From NCBI GenBank assembly GCA_948099385.1, contig CANUEZ040000179.1, forward strand, positions 11,674,001 to 11,738,000: a stretch of DNA of 64,000 nt. Reading direction: 5' to 3'. Source of the DNA: Fasciola hepatica. Lineage: Eukaryota; Platyhelminthes; Trematoda; Plagiorchiida; Fasciolidae. The notes under the pieces were generated by a model. That model did no database searches. It saw nothing but the letters and a program-made list of their open reading frames with translations, and was not told where the DNA came from. Of the stretch, positions 32,106 to 43,399 are shown in pieces; the first letter of the stretch is position 1, and each line of letters opens with the position of its first letter. A program made the translations under genes and the position numbers.

Positions 32106-32355
32106 GCGACCGACGATCCTCATCATCATCATCGTACAGCGTTAAACAGTAGGGCAAGCCCCACTCACCACTGCCTTTCTCACCATGTTGCACGTTGAAT
32201 TAGAAAATATGAATATGCAAGATGGACAGGGAATGGACCCACATGGGTGGGAAAAGGAAGGAATGCCCTAGTAGCCAACACACGGAATACACAGTCTAAC
32301 TGTACAAACGCACATCAATAAGTCATTCTGATTCGACAGAAATTGACAACATGAT
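32106..32355. other. Spacer between two RTE 3' ends
   Basis: I see no gene. A short CAT trinucleotide run lies at about 32120-32132. Confidence 0.4.
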
Positions 32356-32960
32356 CGCCACTGCTCGTGGTTCGCAGCCATATCCTTCAGTGTCTCCAGT
32401 CAACTGCTAGACGGATCTTTCGGACCCCAACCACGAAGACGTGAAGCACCTACTTTTCCTAAGTCTGCTGTACATTTTCTCATTCCTCGCTGCCACGTCA
32501 TCTGTTGACCTCCACGTGGTTTCTTCCACTCCCTAGGAGGAACGGAGAATAGGACACGGTACGGTAGACGTGTGTTTGCCATACGTAACACGTGTCCCAA
32601 CCAACGAAGTCTACTAAGCTGGATACGCTGTGACAGAACGTTCTCTGAATTAATACCCAATACTCGCTTTCTGGCCTCCTCGTTGCTTACTCGGCTATTC
32701 CACCCAATCCTAGCAATACTAAGTAAACATCGATGGTCAAAAACCTCAAGACGACGAATATCTTCAGCATGCAGACTCCACGTTTCGCAACCATACAACA
32801 AAACTGAACGCACTGCAGCACAGTATACACTACCTTTCAGCTTCAGTGAAATATCAGGTCGACGATCCTCGTCATTGCTCACCCAATGTTTCCACCAGGC
32901 ACGAGCAGTGCTTCGGAGACACCGGTGGTCGAATACAGAAAGCCGCCGAGCACTGTGATT
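32356..32960 (-). mobile_element. RTE-like C-terminal domain and 3' end, copy b
   Basis: The frame 32882-32400 is fully open for 160 codons. It carries [34 protein letters not shown] and KPRGGQQMTWQRGMRKC, the C-terminal region of RTE-like elements, and then a stop. Upstream, to about 32960, related sequence continues. It is 5'-truncated and has no RT palm. Confidence 0.75.
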
Positions 32961-33074
32961 GATTGTTCAGATGTGACTATATTTTTCTGACCCACGGACC
33001 ACCCTGTGTGTTATCAGATTGATGACAGCGGTGGGATCTCAAATAATGACAAATAACGAAAGCTCTGGAGCCGG

Positions 33075-34180
33075 AAGTTGACACCTCCGCTAATGCGGTT
33101 AGTTTGTTGCTCGATGCCCTGATGCGGTTAGGGCAATCTGTGAATAAGCCTACGCTTATGTCCGTGCCCGTACCCGACACATTTGATGTCGGTTGTGATT
33201 TCGATATATGAGAGGCTAAAGTCAGTCCGTATTTGGAACTATGTGAACCCAGTCACCGCCGATGCACTATGCTTTCACTGCTGGGCAAGAATGCGTTTAG
33301 TTTGGTCCACGAAGAGATTCCAGAAGGAGAAGTGAGTGAGGAGACATTTGCAACTTAGGGGTGAATTTCAACTCCACAGAATAGCATGAGTGAGCTGATG
33401 AATGAGTTTCGTTATCACGTTTGAAAGTCAAAAGAAAGTGTTCAACAGCACTCAGTGGGGCTGAAGAGGATCGCTCGTCAAGCCGTGGTCGATCATGACC
33501 CCTCGGTAAGGGGAAAAGCTGGTATTACGCCGGTTCATGGACGGCGTGAACCTTGTAGCCGTCAGGGAGATGTTTGAATTCGACCCATCGGGAAATCTAC
33601 TCGAGGCTGTCGAATGGGCATCAAAAAAGAAGCGACAGCGGAAGTACAACTATCTACAAAGAGCCCACGAGGCATTTTGGACGTTGACGGCCGCCGAGGT
33701 GACCAACCAGCGAGAGGGGGTCAACACTGCCAGGGGCGAGGGAGACGTTGTCAACCGGGACGATCGTGACAGACGAATGAACTGAGGGATCTAAATGTGA
33801 CTACGAGTGAATATAACGGAACCATCAGTAAATCCTTTGTTTCTACTGTTTTTGGCAATTTTTCACCGACGGTTGAGGGGTTCATTGATGGGGTGAAGAA
33901 TTAATTTTTAATCAATACTGGTTCCAGTTGTACGCTAGTACAGGAGACACCTACGATAACTGAGAGAGTCCGTGGCACAACTTCTGTGGGCCAGGAAAAA
34001 TCAGATCAGGAAGCTGGGTGTTGCGAACACGTTCTTCTGGACAGATCACGAGGGGGTTGTCCACTGAGCGGTTTTCGTAGGAAAATCACCGTGGGAAGCT
34101 ATTCATGGTGCAGATTTTTCAACCTGAAAGGAGTGTTTTATAATTTAGGAGGCCAGGATGCCTACCACGTGACTTAATCC
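33075..34180 (+). mobile_element. Ty3/Gypsy fragment: gag and protease (right inverted copy)
   Basis: It encodes a gag part at 33085-33355 (NAVSLLLDALMRLGQSV), gag core at 33537-33785 identical to the left copy, and protease at about 33905-34130. The protease carries the same INTGSS in place of a D-T-G site. It diverges and stops being recognisable soon after 34150, so the RT is missing on this side. Confidence 0.75.
33106..34131 (+). repeat. Right arm of a ~1.03-kb inverted repeat
   Basis: This is the reverse-complement partner of 30431-31456. The arms are separated by about 1.65 kb holding two RTE 3' ends. Confidence 0.85.
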
Positions 34181-36310
34181 TTCAAGTTTCTTTAAGTCCC
34201 ATACTCTCTTGATGTCGAAATCCCGCGTTGCTTTTGAGTCCCCAATGGTCGGTTTCCCATTGTTAAAAATGAAAATTACTGCATGACATTTCAATGGGTG
34301 CACCCTGAGCTCTTACATCCTGCGGTTCTCTTTTTAATGCCTCTGTTTTGTGCTCTAGGCTTTTTAAAACAGGTTATTGTGTTCTCAGAGGCATTGGCTA
34401 TCTGTGTTTTGTAAGCGGCTTTATTCTTCTTTGATGCTGCTTTTGTTGCACCGTTTGGCTCTGGGGTTCAGGACAGAGGGCTCGCAACGATTAGTTTACG
34501 TGTGAGTCCCTTTGCTTGAGTCTCTCCCGCGTTCTCACTGCTCATTCCTGCTGCATCCGCGTGGGAAAGTCTGGAATGTTCCTTTTTCTCTGGAGTGCCA
34601 AAGCTCCCTTTGGTTTTTTTAACTTTTTTTCTATTTTCAATTAGTCCGTGCATAGTGGCGGATTGGAAAGCGTGCTTGGCGGAGCTCTTAATGTGGACGC
34701 ATACCCATTCAATCCACTTATTTTGGCAATACGTCGATTATTGCTCCTTTGGGATTCTTGAACACTTAGAATGTGTCCATCGTCGGCACACGTCACATGA
34801 TATCCCATCACGTACTCGCTTTGAGTGGGCATTTGACGAGCAAGGGTGGAACGGAAACAAATATGCTGCACTAGCCTTGCCGCTTTAAAATGAGCAAAGT
34901 CTGGTTCCTTGATGACCAGAAACTGGAAGAAATAACCCCAAGTTATCTATGTACAAATAGATTGCTAGAAAACAATTTCGTGCTACAAAAACAGTGAATA
35001 CCTCAGATATACAAATTTTGGCAATATACCAGCGAAATATGCGAGATTTCAACCGAATTCGAGCGTACCACACCCCGAGGGAGTTTGTGTTGCAAAATCT
35101 GTCGGCCGATAATAATCAAGGGATTTAAACGCTGGGCGTCGCGAACCTCAAATCACATCAAGTCAGAGCATGGGACTAGCGGCCAACGTCAACGGTAGTC
35201 CAGTTTCTTGCAACTGAGCCCCAAGTCTCACCGTGCTTCGACACCTGGAATCCTTGTTTGTCGGTGGATGGAAATTCAAGTGGCATGATATTTATCGAGC
35301 GGCCTTCGAAGAGGGCAGCAAGGTCATTTCAATATAGTAAAGCCTACGCAACCAGCACGTTCACTCGTCATGCAAAGGCTAGCCACCCGGTAGTCAGTCC
35401 TCTCGTGAGGAAGAGGAAGGGAGAGGGTCTAAGAAGCATCAAGGAGATTTTGACGGGAGGTCAATGAGAGGGGAACAAAAAGAGAAAAAGACGAAGGGAG
35501 AAAGATCATAACAGTAGTAATAGTGATAGTATTTAATAATAATAATAACAATAATAAAAATAATAATAATAATAATAACAATAATAATAATAATAATAAA
35601 AAGGACGGGAAGAAAAAAGTCAGGATGAAAGTTGTTTTAGCGCTATCCGCTGTCTAACTCCGGAAACACTCGTGTCCACGCCAATTACAACGTTCTTTGG
35701 AAATCGATGGCAGTATCTGCTGCCACAACTCACTTTCCGGACTGGCCGCCAGGCTACCAACGACCCGACCATACAATTGTAGCGGCTTCGCAGACACCAA
35801 ACTCCCTAAAATGCAGTTGCGAGCTTAGAGCTTGGGTGCCCCTTGTTTATGAATAGGTATCTGTACTTAGGTTTACTTGGGAATGACAACCGGAGCAGCC
35901 AATTCCGGTACCAGGTCTTTCTCTGGCCCATCAGTCATCAACTGGTCAAGCAAATGTTGACCGGGCTCTTCGGTAAGTCCGGAATTCATCCTAGCCTCAG
36001 TTCCTTCAACCGAATGGTTGCTTGGAGTTTGTTTTTTGAAGCCCATCTCGTACCTGCGGAGTAAACAGCAGCACCTTACGTCACGCGAATCTAGTGGCAA
36101 GGCGCACTCCGGCTCGTCAACTCCGGCCATTAGCTTGTTCAATTTTCCATCCCCTGTCAGTTATACAGGATAACCAATAAAACTACCAAACCCCATCAGT
36201 TTCTAGCGTTCTGAGAGTTCCTTTCGCTGGACGGAAACCGGGCCCGTGTATATCCCGCCAGCGTCTAAACTATGACTAAGTGTTGCGCGCGATTCGGAAT
36301 TGGCGCTGAC
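34181..36310. other. Unassigned stretch with an AAT microsatellite
   Basis: A minus-strand open segment at about 34330-34140 (CHAVIFIFNNGKPTIGDS) looks coding-like and may be ORF1 of a non-LTR element. I cannot place it. The AAT repeat lies at 35534-35601. From 35610 to 36310 I see no domain. Confidence 0.35.
35534..35601 (+). repeat. (AAT)n microsatellite, imperfect
   Basis: AAT units run with occasional AAC and AAA variants for about 68 bp. Confidence 0.9.
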
Positions 36311-36870
36311 CTACAGTTCAGATCAGATCACTTCAGTTCAGTTCAGTTCAGTTTGTACAGGACAGGTAATGGCCACGGCCAATCAAGCGTCCAGAATTCC
36401 TCCGATGGTATGCATGCCAGTTATGCACCCACCACTGCTGAGTGTATTTCGTCGAATCCCCTCTAAAAATGAGAGGGAAACGGAAAACCTCATCGCACAT
36501 CAACTGCGAGAGACATTATGCATCGTGAGCGTTCACTGAGACTGTATGCAATGAGCGAAAAAGTCTATTAAAACATACTCCAGAAGGACCACAGTGCTAC
36601 CCGTCATCTATCTAGTTGATGTACTCAAGGCTCACTACGAGGAAATATCTCGTACCACTTGCGATCTAGAGCACCTTTGAAGGATTGGACGGCCTGTAGA
36701 TCTACCGTTCCATAAGTCAGACCTTTCCAACTGTTCACAGCCCTGTTGCGAAAGAAGTGCGATCTAGCCATCAACCTAGATCGGGCCTTTATCAACTTCG
36801 TTTCATGTCCCCTTGTTCTGGAGTCTACGGCCAATTGGAATAGACAATCTGGTCTAAGGCCAGAAAAGCC
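36311..36870 (-). mobile_element. CR1-like element, copy 1, 3' part (split by the CsRn1-like insertion)
   Basis: The minus-strand frame from 36870 to a stop near 36625 encodes FSGLRPDCLFQLAVDSRTRG, then SRLMARSHFFRNRAVNSWKG and FKGALDRKW, the usual C-terminal end of CR1-type RTs. A 3' UTR of about 300 bp ends in ACTGA repeats (36330-36350). The upstream half is at 42402-43200. Confidence 0.85.
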
Positions 36871-37277
36871 TGTAGTGACCTCGATCGTTTTGAGAAAATG
36901 ACTATTTCCTGGACACCATTTTGGATCTATTTTCTCCACGATCTTTTCTGACGTTTGACATTGACCTCAGTGTTCTCCGGTTGCCTACGTTTTACTGGAC
37001 TGACTTTTCCGAGGTCTCCCTCGACCTCGTTTCAAATCACTTTCACTTTCGTTCGCTCGCGGTTCGCTCTCAGCACAGCCGTCGCGTTTCGTTCCGTTTT
37101 CCGTTCGGTGTATTTCTCGTATCGGTACTGTTTCGGTGCCATGATATTTAGAATGCACCTCGCATCTGTAAACCGACTTACGTCTTCTCTATTCGTCCGA
37201 TAGAGGGGATATCGTTGGTATTCGCTGCTAGACACGATAGGAGACACGTTCGCCAGCCGCTCACGAACGTCTTCTAT
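36871..37277 (+). repeat. 5' LTR of the CsRn1-like element
   Basis: It begins TGTAGTGACC and matches 41990-42396 with an offset of 5119. The three differences lie at 36908 and near 37260. The last bases (CTTCTAT) are not a canonical CA end, so the boundary may be off by one or two bases (a 4-bp duplication AGCC is the alternative). Confidence 0.92.
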
Positions 37278-37411
37278 ATTGATGAGCCCAAGAACTTCCA
37301 GAACCTCCTGGATTATTCGCCCGCCCGGTGAGTCTGTGATTTATCACTGTTTCACGTCCTCCTTTCGTTGCACGATATATATTTTTTACGATAGATTATC
37401 GCAACGTAGCC

Positions 37412-38275
37412 ATGTCAGAGGATAAGGCGCAGCTCGACACAGATCTCACTCTGTCTGCGGTTGCCTTTAAACCAGTGGCGTTTATCCCTCATGATCCAGG
37501 GGTTTGGTTTGCAGCCTTAGAACTGCAATTTGAGGCACGTAGGATTGTTGGCCAACGCCAACGATTTTCCTATGCCTTAGAGGCGATTCCAGGTGATGTT
37601 ATCGCCTCGGTGAGGGATTTGGTATTAAATCCTCCTCAAGTGCAGCCGTACGATCGGCTTAAGGAGGCTATACTAAAACGTTTCCTTCCTTCTCGGGAGG
37701 AACGGCTACGTCAGCTACTAGCACGGCACCCCATAGGGGATACTAAACCCAGCCGCCACCTAGCTCATCTCCGGTCTTTGGCAGGGCCCGCCGATAAGGA
37801 TTCGGAGATAGTTAAGGAACTGTGGTTGGACTCTCTACCCTTCCACGTTCAGACCACCGTTACTGCTGTCCTCGAGGACTCGTCCTTGGAACGAGCAGCC
37901 GCCGTGGCTGACAAAATTGTCACACGTGTCGGCAGTGGGGCTAATCCCCTCATTGCCACGACATCGCGCAATCCTAGGGGTGTCGACCTGGATGAATCGC
38001 CGGAGGGGCCTCGGCACTCTCGATCCATCCAGCGCCGCCTGTCCTTCAAGGACAGAGTTAAAATACCTACTCCTCGCAGTAGCCCACGTAAACAACGGCA
38101 CGGACGGGCGCCCTCTACTGCCCACGTCCGCCGTGAATCCGCCTCACCTGCCTCATCCAAACCTGATCATCCTACCAGCGGCTTTTGTTGGTTCCATCGC
38201 GTTTTCGGGCCAGCCGCCCGTAGGTGCAGACAGCCGTGTTCATACGCGGCGGGAAACGCCACCGCCGGCGAGTAG
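37412..38275 (+). CDS. gag: Gag of the CsRn1-like element
   Basis: This 287-residue structural protein would form the particle that packages element RNA. The N-terminal half resembles Gypsy-type capsid ([20 protein letters not shown], then [20 protein letters not shown] and a segment containing LWLDSLP). The C-terminal third is basic and Ser/Pro-rich. It ends with a finger of the form C-x2-H-x9-C-x3-C (Cys259, His262, Cys272, Cys276). That pattern, unlike the usual C-C-H-C knuckle, is the mark of the CsRn1 clade. The start codon follows CAACGTAGCC. It overlaps pol by 52 nt in the -1 frame, which suggests expression of Pol by -1 frameshifting. The ORF is intact. Confidence 0.9.
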   Translation: MSEDKAQLDTDLTLSAVAFKPVAFIPHDPGVWFAALELQFEARRIVGQRQRFSYALEAIPGDVIASVRDLVLNPPQVQPYDRLKEAILKRFLPSREERLRQLLARHPIGDTKPSRHLAHLRSLAGPADKDSEIVKELWLDSLPFHVQTTVTAVLEDSSLERAAAVADKIVTRVGSGANPLIATTSRNPRGVDLDESPEGPRHSRSIQRRLSFKDRVKIPTPRSSPRKQRHGRAPSTAHVRRESASPASSKPDHPTSGFCWFHRVFGPAARRCRQPCSYAAGNATAGE

Positions 38276-40113
38276 AAGCGGCCGTACTCGCCGGCAATCA
38301 GTCTCAGGTTGGCCGTTTATTTTACGTTCATGATTCGTGCACTAACGCTAGGTTCCTAGTCGATACTGGGGCCCAAGTTTCTGTCTTGCCGGTTGGTAAA
38401 GACAAGCCACGAGCTTCTTTGCTTCGGCTGTCAGCGGCGAATGGTTCCTCCATTCCTACCTACGGCACGAGACAGCTTGCGGTCAACCTGGGACCACGAC
38501 GACGGTATCTGTGTACTTTCATTCTTGCGGATGTTCCCACAGACATACTGGGAATCGATTTTCTGCGGCAATATGAATTACTTGTTGATTCACGTAGGCT
38601 GCAGCTTATCGATCCTTCGTCGGACATTAAATTTACGGGTATTGCAGCTCGAACAGATGCACACCGAATCACAGGATTGTTTTCTAACATTCCGCACGAT
38701 TTTCAGTCTTTGTTTATTAAATTCCCCATATTGACTAAACCATTTGAAGAGATAGAGACAGTGACCGATCGTGTGGCACACCACATTGTCACTAACGGAC
38801 CCCCAGTCACGGCACGACCTCGCCGACTGGCACCGGGCAAATTGGTTTTCGCCAAACGTGAGTTTGACACTTTACTTTCTAAAGGTATTGTTCGTCTTTC
38901 TCACGGTCCATGGGCCTCACCTCTGCACATGGTTCTTAAGAAAGATGGCGTTAGCTGGCGACCATGTGGCGACTATCGCGCACTAAATTCGGTTACCCGT
39001 TACGATAGTTATCCGATACCCCACATACATGACATCACGGCATCACTTCACGGCACGACTGTATTTTCCAAGATCGATTTGGTGCGAGCCTATCACCAGA
39101 TCCCAGTCGCCGCTGAAGATGTCGAGAAAACCGCTGTCACGACTCCTTTTGGTTTGTTCGAGTTCCTACGTATGCCCTTTGGTTTGCGAAATGCTGATCA
39201 GACGTTCCAGAGGTTTATCGATAGCATTACACGAGACTTGGAATTTGTTCACGTCTATATCGATGACTTGCTAATCGCATCGTCGAGCGTAGATGAACAC
39301 TTCCAACATTTGACGCTACTATTTCAACGTTTGTCCGAACATCGAATAGTAGTCAATCCTGATAAATGTGAACTTGGCAAACCGGAACTCGCGTTCCTCG
39401 GCCACAAGATCACTCGAGAGGGTATTAAGCCTTGCGAGGATAAAGTGCGCGCTATTTTAGATTACGCCGTACCGTCCTCAATCAAGGAGCTCAAGGCATT
39501 TTTGGGGTTAGTTAACTTTTATCGTCGTTTCATACCCCATGCCGCTGAACATTTGCTTCCATTAACTGACCTACTTCGTGGCAATCCACGTAAGTTGTCG
39601 CTTACGGATGCCGCACGAGTAGCGTTTTCGGAGATTAAAGCGACATTAGCTCCGACCACGCTCCTCATGCACCCAGTTTCATCCGCCACGCTAAGCATAG
39701 CGGTGGATGCATCCGACTTTGCCATCGGAGCGGTCCTGCAACAGTATGTTTCTGGAATATGGCAGCCATTAGAGTTCTTCTCTCGACGCCTCAATCCCAC
39801 GGTAACCAAATATAGTGCTTTTGGTTGCGAACTGCTGGCTGCATATAATGCCGTTAAGCACTTCCGCCATGCAGTCGAGGGTCGATATTTCATCCTCTTT
39901 ACAGACCATAAGCCTCTGACGTATGCATTGCATACTAAGTCTGATCGTTACTCTCCACGAGAAGTCAGACATTTAGACTACATTTCACAGTTCACGACTG
40001 ACCTACGACACGTTGAAGGTGAGTCGAACTGCGTTGCAGATGCTTTGTCGCGTATTCCGCTTAATGTCACTAAATCTCCGGTTTTAGACATCCCTGCCAT
40101 GGCTGCCGCATAG
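38224..40113 (+). CDS. pol: Pol of the CsRn1-like element: protease, reverse transcriptase, RNase H
   Basis: This is 629 residues in the -1 frame relative to gag. The aspartic protease site [11 protein letters not shown] has its catalytic Asp at about residue 47. RT motifs follow ([50 protein letters not shown]), with the intact YIDD tetrad at about residues 345-348 (39256-39267). RNase H has [26 protein letters not shown] and CVADALSR. All catalytic residues I can see are intact. The TAG at 40111-40113 is an in-frame premature stop, because the same frame reads on into the integrase zinc finger. Confidence 0.93.
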   Translation: MQTAVFIRGGKRHRRRVEAAVLAGNQSQVGRLFYVHDSCTNARFLVDTGAQVSVLPVGKDKPRASLLRLSAANGSSIPTYGTRQLAVNLGPRRRYLCTFILADVPTDILGIDFLRQYELLVDSRRLQLIDPSSDIKFTGIAARTDAHRITGLFSNIPHDFQSLFIKFPILTKPFEEIETVTDRVAHHIVTNGPPVTARPRRLAPGKLVFAKREFDTLLSKGIVRLSHGPWASPLHMVLKKDGVSWRPCGDYRALNSVTRYDSYPIPHIHDITASLHGTTVFSKIDLVRAYHQIPVAAEDVEKTAVTTPFGLFEFLRMPFGLRNADQTFQRFIDSITRDLEFVHVYIDDLLIASSSVDEHFQHLTLLFQRLSEHRIVVNPDKCELGKPELAFLGHKITREGIKPCEDKVRAILDYAVPSSIKELKAFLGLVNFYRRFIPHAAEHLLPLTDLLRGNPRKLSLTDAARVAFSEIKATLAPTTLLMHPVSSATLSIAVDASDFAIGAVLQQYVSGIWQPLEFFSRRLNPTVTKYSAFGCELLAAYNAVKHFRHAVEGRYFILFTDHKPLTYALHTKSDRYSPREVRHLDYISQFTTDLRHVEGESNCVADALSRIPLNVTKSPVLDIPAMAAA

Positions 40114-40446
40114 GCACAGGATTCTTCATGTATGGAAGCAGCTCAGTCATCGTCGCTACAGTGTCAGTCCGTGCCTCTAACCACCAGTGTTGGGACGATA
40201 CTCTGCGACATGTCTACTGGTATACCTCGACCAGTCGTACCCTCTGCATATCGACGTCTCGTGTTCGATACCCTTCATGGACTCTCACATCCAGGCATCG
40301 CAGCCAGTCTCCGATTAGTAGCTGCACGATACGTCTGGCCGTCCATGAATAAAGATGTTCGTATGTGGGCAAAACAGTGTCTACAATGTCAACGATCTAA
40401 AGTGCATAGGCTACGCCTGATGCTCGCTTCGATCATATCCACGTAG
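40114..40446 (+). pseudogene. Integrase N-terminal (zinc-binding) part, cut off from pol
   Basis: In the same frame as pol after the TAG, this encodes FDTLHGLSHPGIAASLRLVA and then WAKQCLQCQRSK, the H-H-C-C zinc-binding domain of a Gypsy integrase. Near 40405-40420 about ten residues usual at this place appear to be missing and the frame is lost. A stop follows at 40444-40446. Confidence 0.85.
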
Positions 40447-41431
40447 ACATTGTGGGTCCATTGGCCCATCACACGGGTATACCTATTTATTAACGTGCAT
40501 CGATAGATTTACGAGGTGGCCCGAGGCTATTCCCATCTCTGTCGTCACGGCCGAATCAGTGGCTCGACATCTGATAGAACGATGGATAGCCCTATATGGT
40601 TGTCCTTCCACAATCACTACCGATCGAGGGCAACAATTTGAGTCCGATCTATTCTCTTCATTAACTCACATGCTGGGTACGGAACGCATTCGCACGACCG
40701 CGTACCGTCCGGCATCGAATGGTTTAGTCGAACGTTTTCATCGCCAACTCAAAACGGCTCTTAGAGCACACGAGAGCCCCGACTGGTACGAAACGTTACC
40801 GCTAGTTCTGCTTGGTATCAGGACTTGCATAAGGGCAGATATCCAATGTTCCGCCGCAGAACTTGTCTACGGCACGACATTGCGACTGCCTGGAGAATTC
40901 TTTACGCCACGGAGTACAGATTCACTTGCCGTACAGACTTACGTTCACCGTTTGTCTCCGTACATACAAAATCTCGCTCCGGCGCAGACTCGAATGCAGC
41001 GACGACAGGTTTTTGTTCCCACCGAACTCGAAACTTGTTCGCATGTATTCATTCGTGTTGATTCGGCATGGAAACCATTACAACAGCCTTACGAAGGTCC
41101 ATTTCGCGTGATTTCTCGTCACGATAAGACCTTCAAGGTTGATCGACACGATCGCGTCGATACCGTTAGCATCGATCGTCTCAAGGCCGCGTACGTTGAT
41201 GATAGCGTGTCGCCCGCGGACATGAGATTCGGTGTTAACCCTGCACTACCTGTTGACGACACTTCCGTGTCACGTCAAGGTCTGCAGTTAGCGCTGCCTG
41301 CTACGACTTGGAATGAGGCTATCGTCTCACGTTCAAGTCAGCAGAGCACGCCTACGCACCCGTCCGTGAATGAGGCTCCCGTCTCACGTTCCGGTCGGAA
41401 GATCGTTTGCCCAGCACGTTTTCGCGACTAG
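40447..41431 (+). pseudogene. Integrase core and C-terminal part, frameshifted
   Basis: The first catalytic Asp lies in FDHIHVDIVGPLAHH (about 40422-40466), in a frame that stops at 40490. The next frame is open from about 40484 to 41431. It carries CIDRFTRWPEAIPI, TTDRGQQFESDLF with the second Asp, and NGLVERFHRQLK with the catalytic Glu. A C-terminal chromatin-binding region follows (PYEGPFRVISRHDKTFKVDR). So the D-D-E residues remain, but two frameshifts and an upstream stop prevent one continuous integrase. Confidence 0.87.
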
Positions 41432-41989
41432 GTCAAACACGATCTTAACCATTGCACTTCGCAGTAATAACTTTCGTGTTTATCGTTCCGACACGATTTG
41501 ACATACTTCATTAGTTATTACTGTATTCTAGTCAAGTCCATTGCGGTTGCTACACCAGTTTTTCGTTTCTTTTCGCTTCATGGAACCTCGCCATATGGTA
41601 CGCTTCGCCGGTCCCAAGAAATCTGGAGAATTTTGGCACCAACGTTTGCATTCTGGATCGGCCTTGTCGTTCTCGTTCCTGGCCATTTACGAACCTATCG
41701 ATTTGGCTTCCGGATATCATATTGGTTAACGGTTACCCGACGATGGACGTTATTGGTGTGGCACACCTTGATGACGATTTACGCAACCGACGTCATTGGC
41801 AACGAATCTGGTTTACGCTCGATCATCATCCTACGGTTCCTGCATACCACGGATTTTGCCCGTCAGCATCCTACAGCACAGCTACATGCACGTATTTTGC
41901 ACGCACTCGCGCACACGAATACCGTTTGTATGCCTTTTCTTCCTTGACATTTTTTCAAAAGCTTTCCGTGCTTTCTAGCGGGGGGCTGC
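41432..41989 (+). other. 3' untranslated region of the CsRn1-like element
   Basis: Non-coding sequence lies between the integrase stop and the 3' LTR and ends in a G-rich polypurine tract. The several open frames here are probably incidental. Confidence 0.6.
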
Positions 41990-42396
41990 TGTAGTGACCT
42001 CGATCGTTTTGAGAAAATGACTATTTTCTGGACACCATTTTGGATCTATTTTCTCCACGATCTTTTCTGACGTTTGACATTGACCTCAGTGTTCTCCGGT
42101 TGCCTACGTTTTACTGGACTGACTTTTCCGAGGTCTCCCTCGACCTCGTTTCAAATCACTTTCACTTTCGTTCGCTCGCGGTTCGCTCTCAGCACAGCCG
42201 TCGCGTTTCGTTCCGTTTTCCGTTCGGTGTATTTCTCGTATCGGTACTGTTTCGGTGCCATGATATTTAGAATGCACCTCGCATCTGTAAACCGACTTAC
42301 GTCTTCTCTATTCGTCCGATAGAGGGGATATCGTTGGTATTCGCTGCTAGACACGATAGGAGACACGTTCGCCAGCCACTCCCGAACGTCTTCTAT
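41990..42396 (+). repeat. 3' LTR of the CsRn1-like element
   Basis: It starts TGTAGTGACC right after the polypurine tract and ends CTTCTAT before the AAGCC duplication. Only three differences from the 5' LTR were found. Confidence 0.92.
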
Positions 42397-43200
42397 AAGC
42401 CCTTCATTACCTTGAACGTTTCTATGAGATCCCCTCGACTTCTCTTCCTTTCCAACGAGAAAAGATTCAGGCCACAGAGTCTCTGCTCGTAAGTCTTACT
42501 CCTCTGCCCTTCGACCATTTGTGTGGCGAGCCGTTGGACCTTCTCGAGGCAGGCGGCGTCCTTTTTGTTGAAGGGTGACCAAGCCTGCACACTACCTTCT
42601 AAGTGAGGTCGTACTATAGCCATGTAAATAGGTGCGAATACCTCCGGCTTCCGGCAAGACAAAGCTGATCGCAGCCTAAAGAGCTCCCCACAAGCCTTAT
42701 GCGCAGCAGCGTTGCACTGCTCCGACCATTTGAAGTCACTGTTCATGATGACCCCAAGTTTTCTAACCCTACTGACTGCCTCTACGGTGAATAGCCCTTG
42801 ATCAAGGGCGACAGTTAGGCTCTCTGTTGCCCTTGACAGCAAATGACTTTCTTGAGTGTTTAGAGGTAAGTCCCATTTGTGTGCCCTGTTCAGGACGGTA
42901 CTTATTTCCCTGCCCAAGTCCGCTCTACCTTTAGATCCAACAATCTTCACATCATCCGCAAAAATAAGGCTGGGCGATTGAAGAGCGGATGCCGGGTCAA
43001 TAATAAACAACAAGAATAGTACCGGGCCTAGGACGGATCCCTGAGGTATACCACTGGTGACATTCACCAAACTGGAGCACCTGTCCCCCACTTTGACGCA
43101 AAACGTCCTGCGGGAGAGGAAGCCCTCCACATCGGGCCACAGGACTTGTGGCTTTGGCCGGGTTCTTGCATTCGAGGGCTGCAATTTTCCCACGGTGCTT
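42397..43200 (-). mobile_element. CR1-like element, copy 1, RT part (split by the CsRn1-like insertion)
   Basis: The minus-strand frame 43295-42393 encodes the RT. It shows FCVKVGDRCSSLVNVTSG, IPQGSVLGPVLFLLF, SLIFADDVKIVGSKG with intact FADD at 42962-42951, RKLGVIMNSDFKWSEQC, and YMAIVRPHLEGSVQAWSPF. It is 5'-truncated in the RT fingers near 43180. The frame runs unbroken to the insertion and continues in the segment ending at 36870. Confidence 0.85.
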
Positions 43201-43399
43201 TGACTGCCAAGTGGTCCGAATGTTGTGATTGTAGAGTAGTGGACTGCAAGGAAGAGAGTGAAAAGCAGGTTTGCTCTCGAAGAACCGACAGTCACGTTGG
43301 ATAAACAGGTTCACTGTCTCAACTAGCTGTTATGCTTACCCTCGAGAATCCCCCGATAGGACAGCCGAACGAATAAGAAAGGCCGCAGTTTGCGTGACG

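Larger units (their letters stand above)
36871..42396 (+). mobile_element. CsRn1-like Ty3/Gypsy LTR retrotransposon, full length, recent
   Basis: The element is 5526 bp with two LTRs of 407 bp, a gag ORF, an overlapping pol ORF, a G-rich tract (AGCGGGGGG, 41978-41986) just before the 3' LTR, and a 5-bp target duplication AAGCC (36866-36870 and 42397-42401). The Gag Cys-His-Cys-Cys finger places it with CsRn1/Kabuki-type elements, known from Clonorchis and Paragonimus. The LTRs differ at 3 positions in 407, so insertion is recent. One in-frame stop and at least two frameshifts in the integrase region mean this copy cannot make a full Pol. It lies inside a CR1-like element in opposite orientation. 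Confidence 0.93.

Noticed and set aside
35258..35467. Small basic ORF considered as a host peptide
   Set aside because: It has no recognisable domain or splice context, and a short ORF of this size is expected by chance.
36921..37203. Two repeated ORFs near 36.9-37.2 kb and 42.0-42.3 kb that looked like a duplicated gene
   Set aside because: They lie wholly within the 5' and 3' LTRs of the CsRn1-like element.
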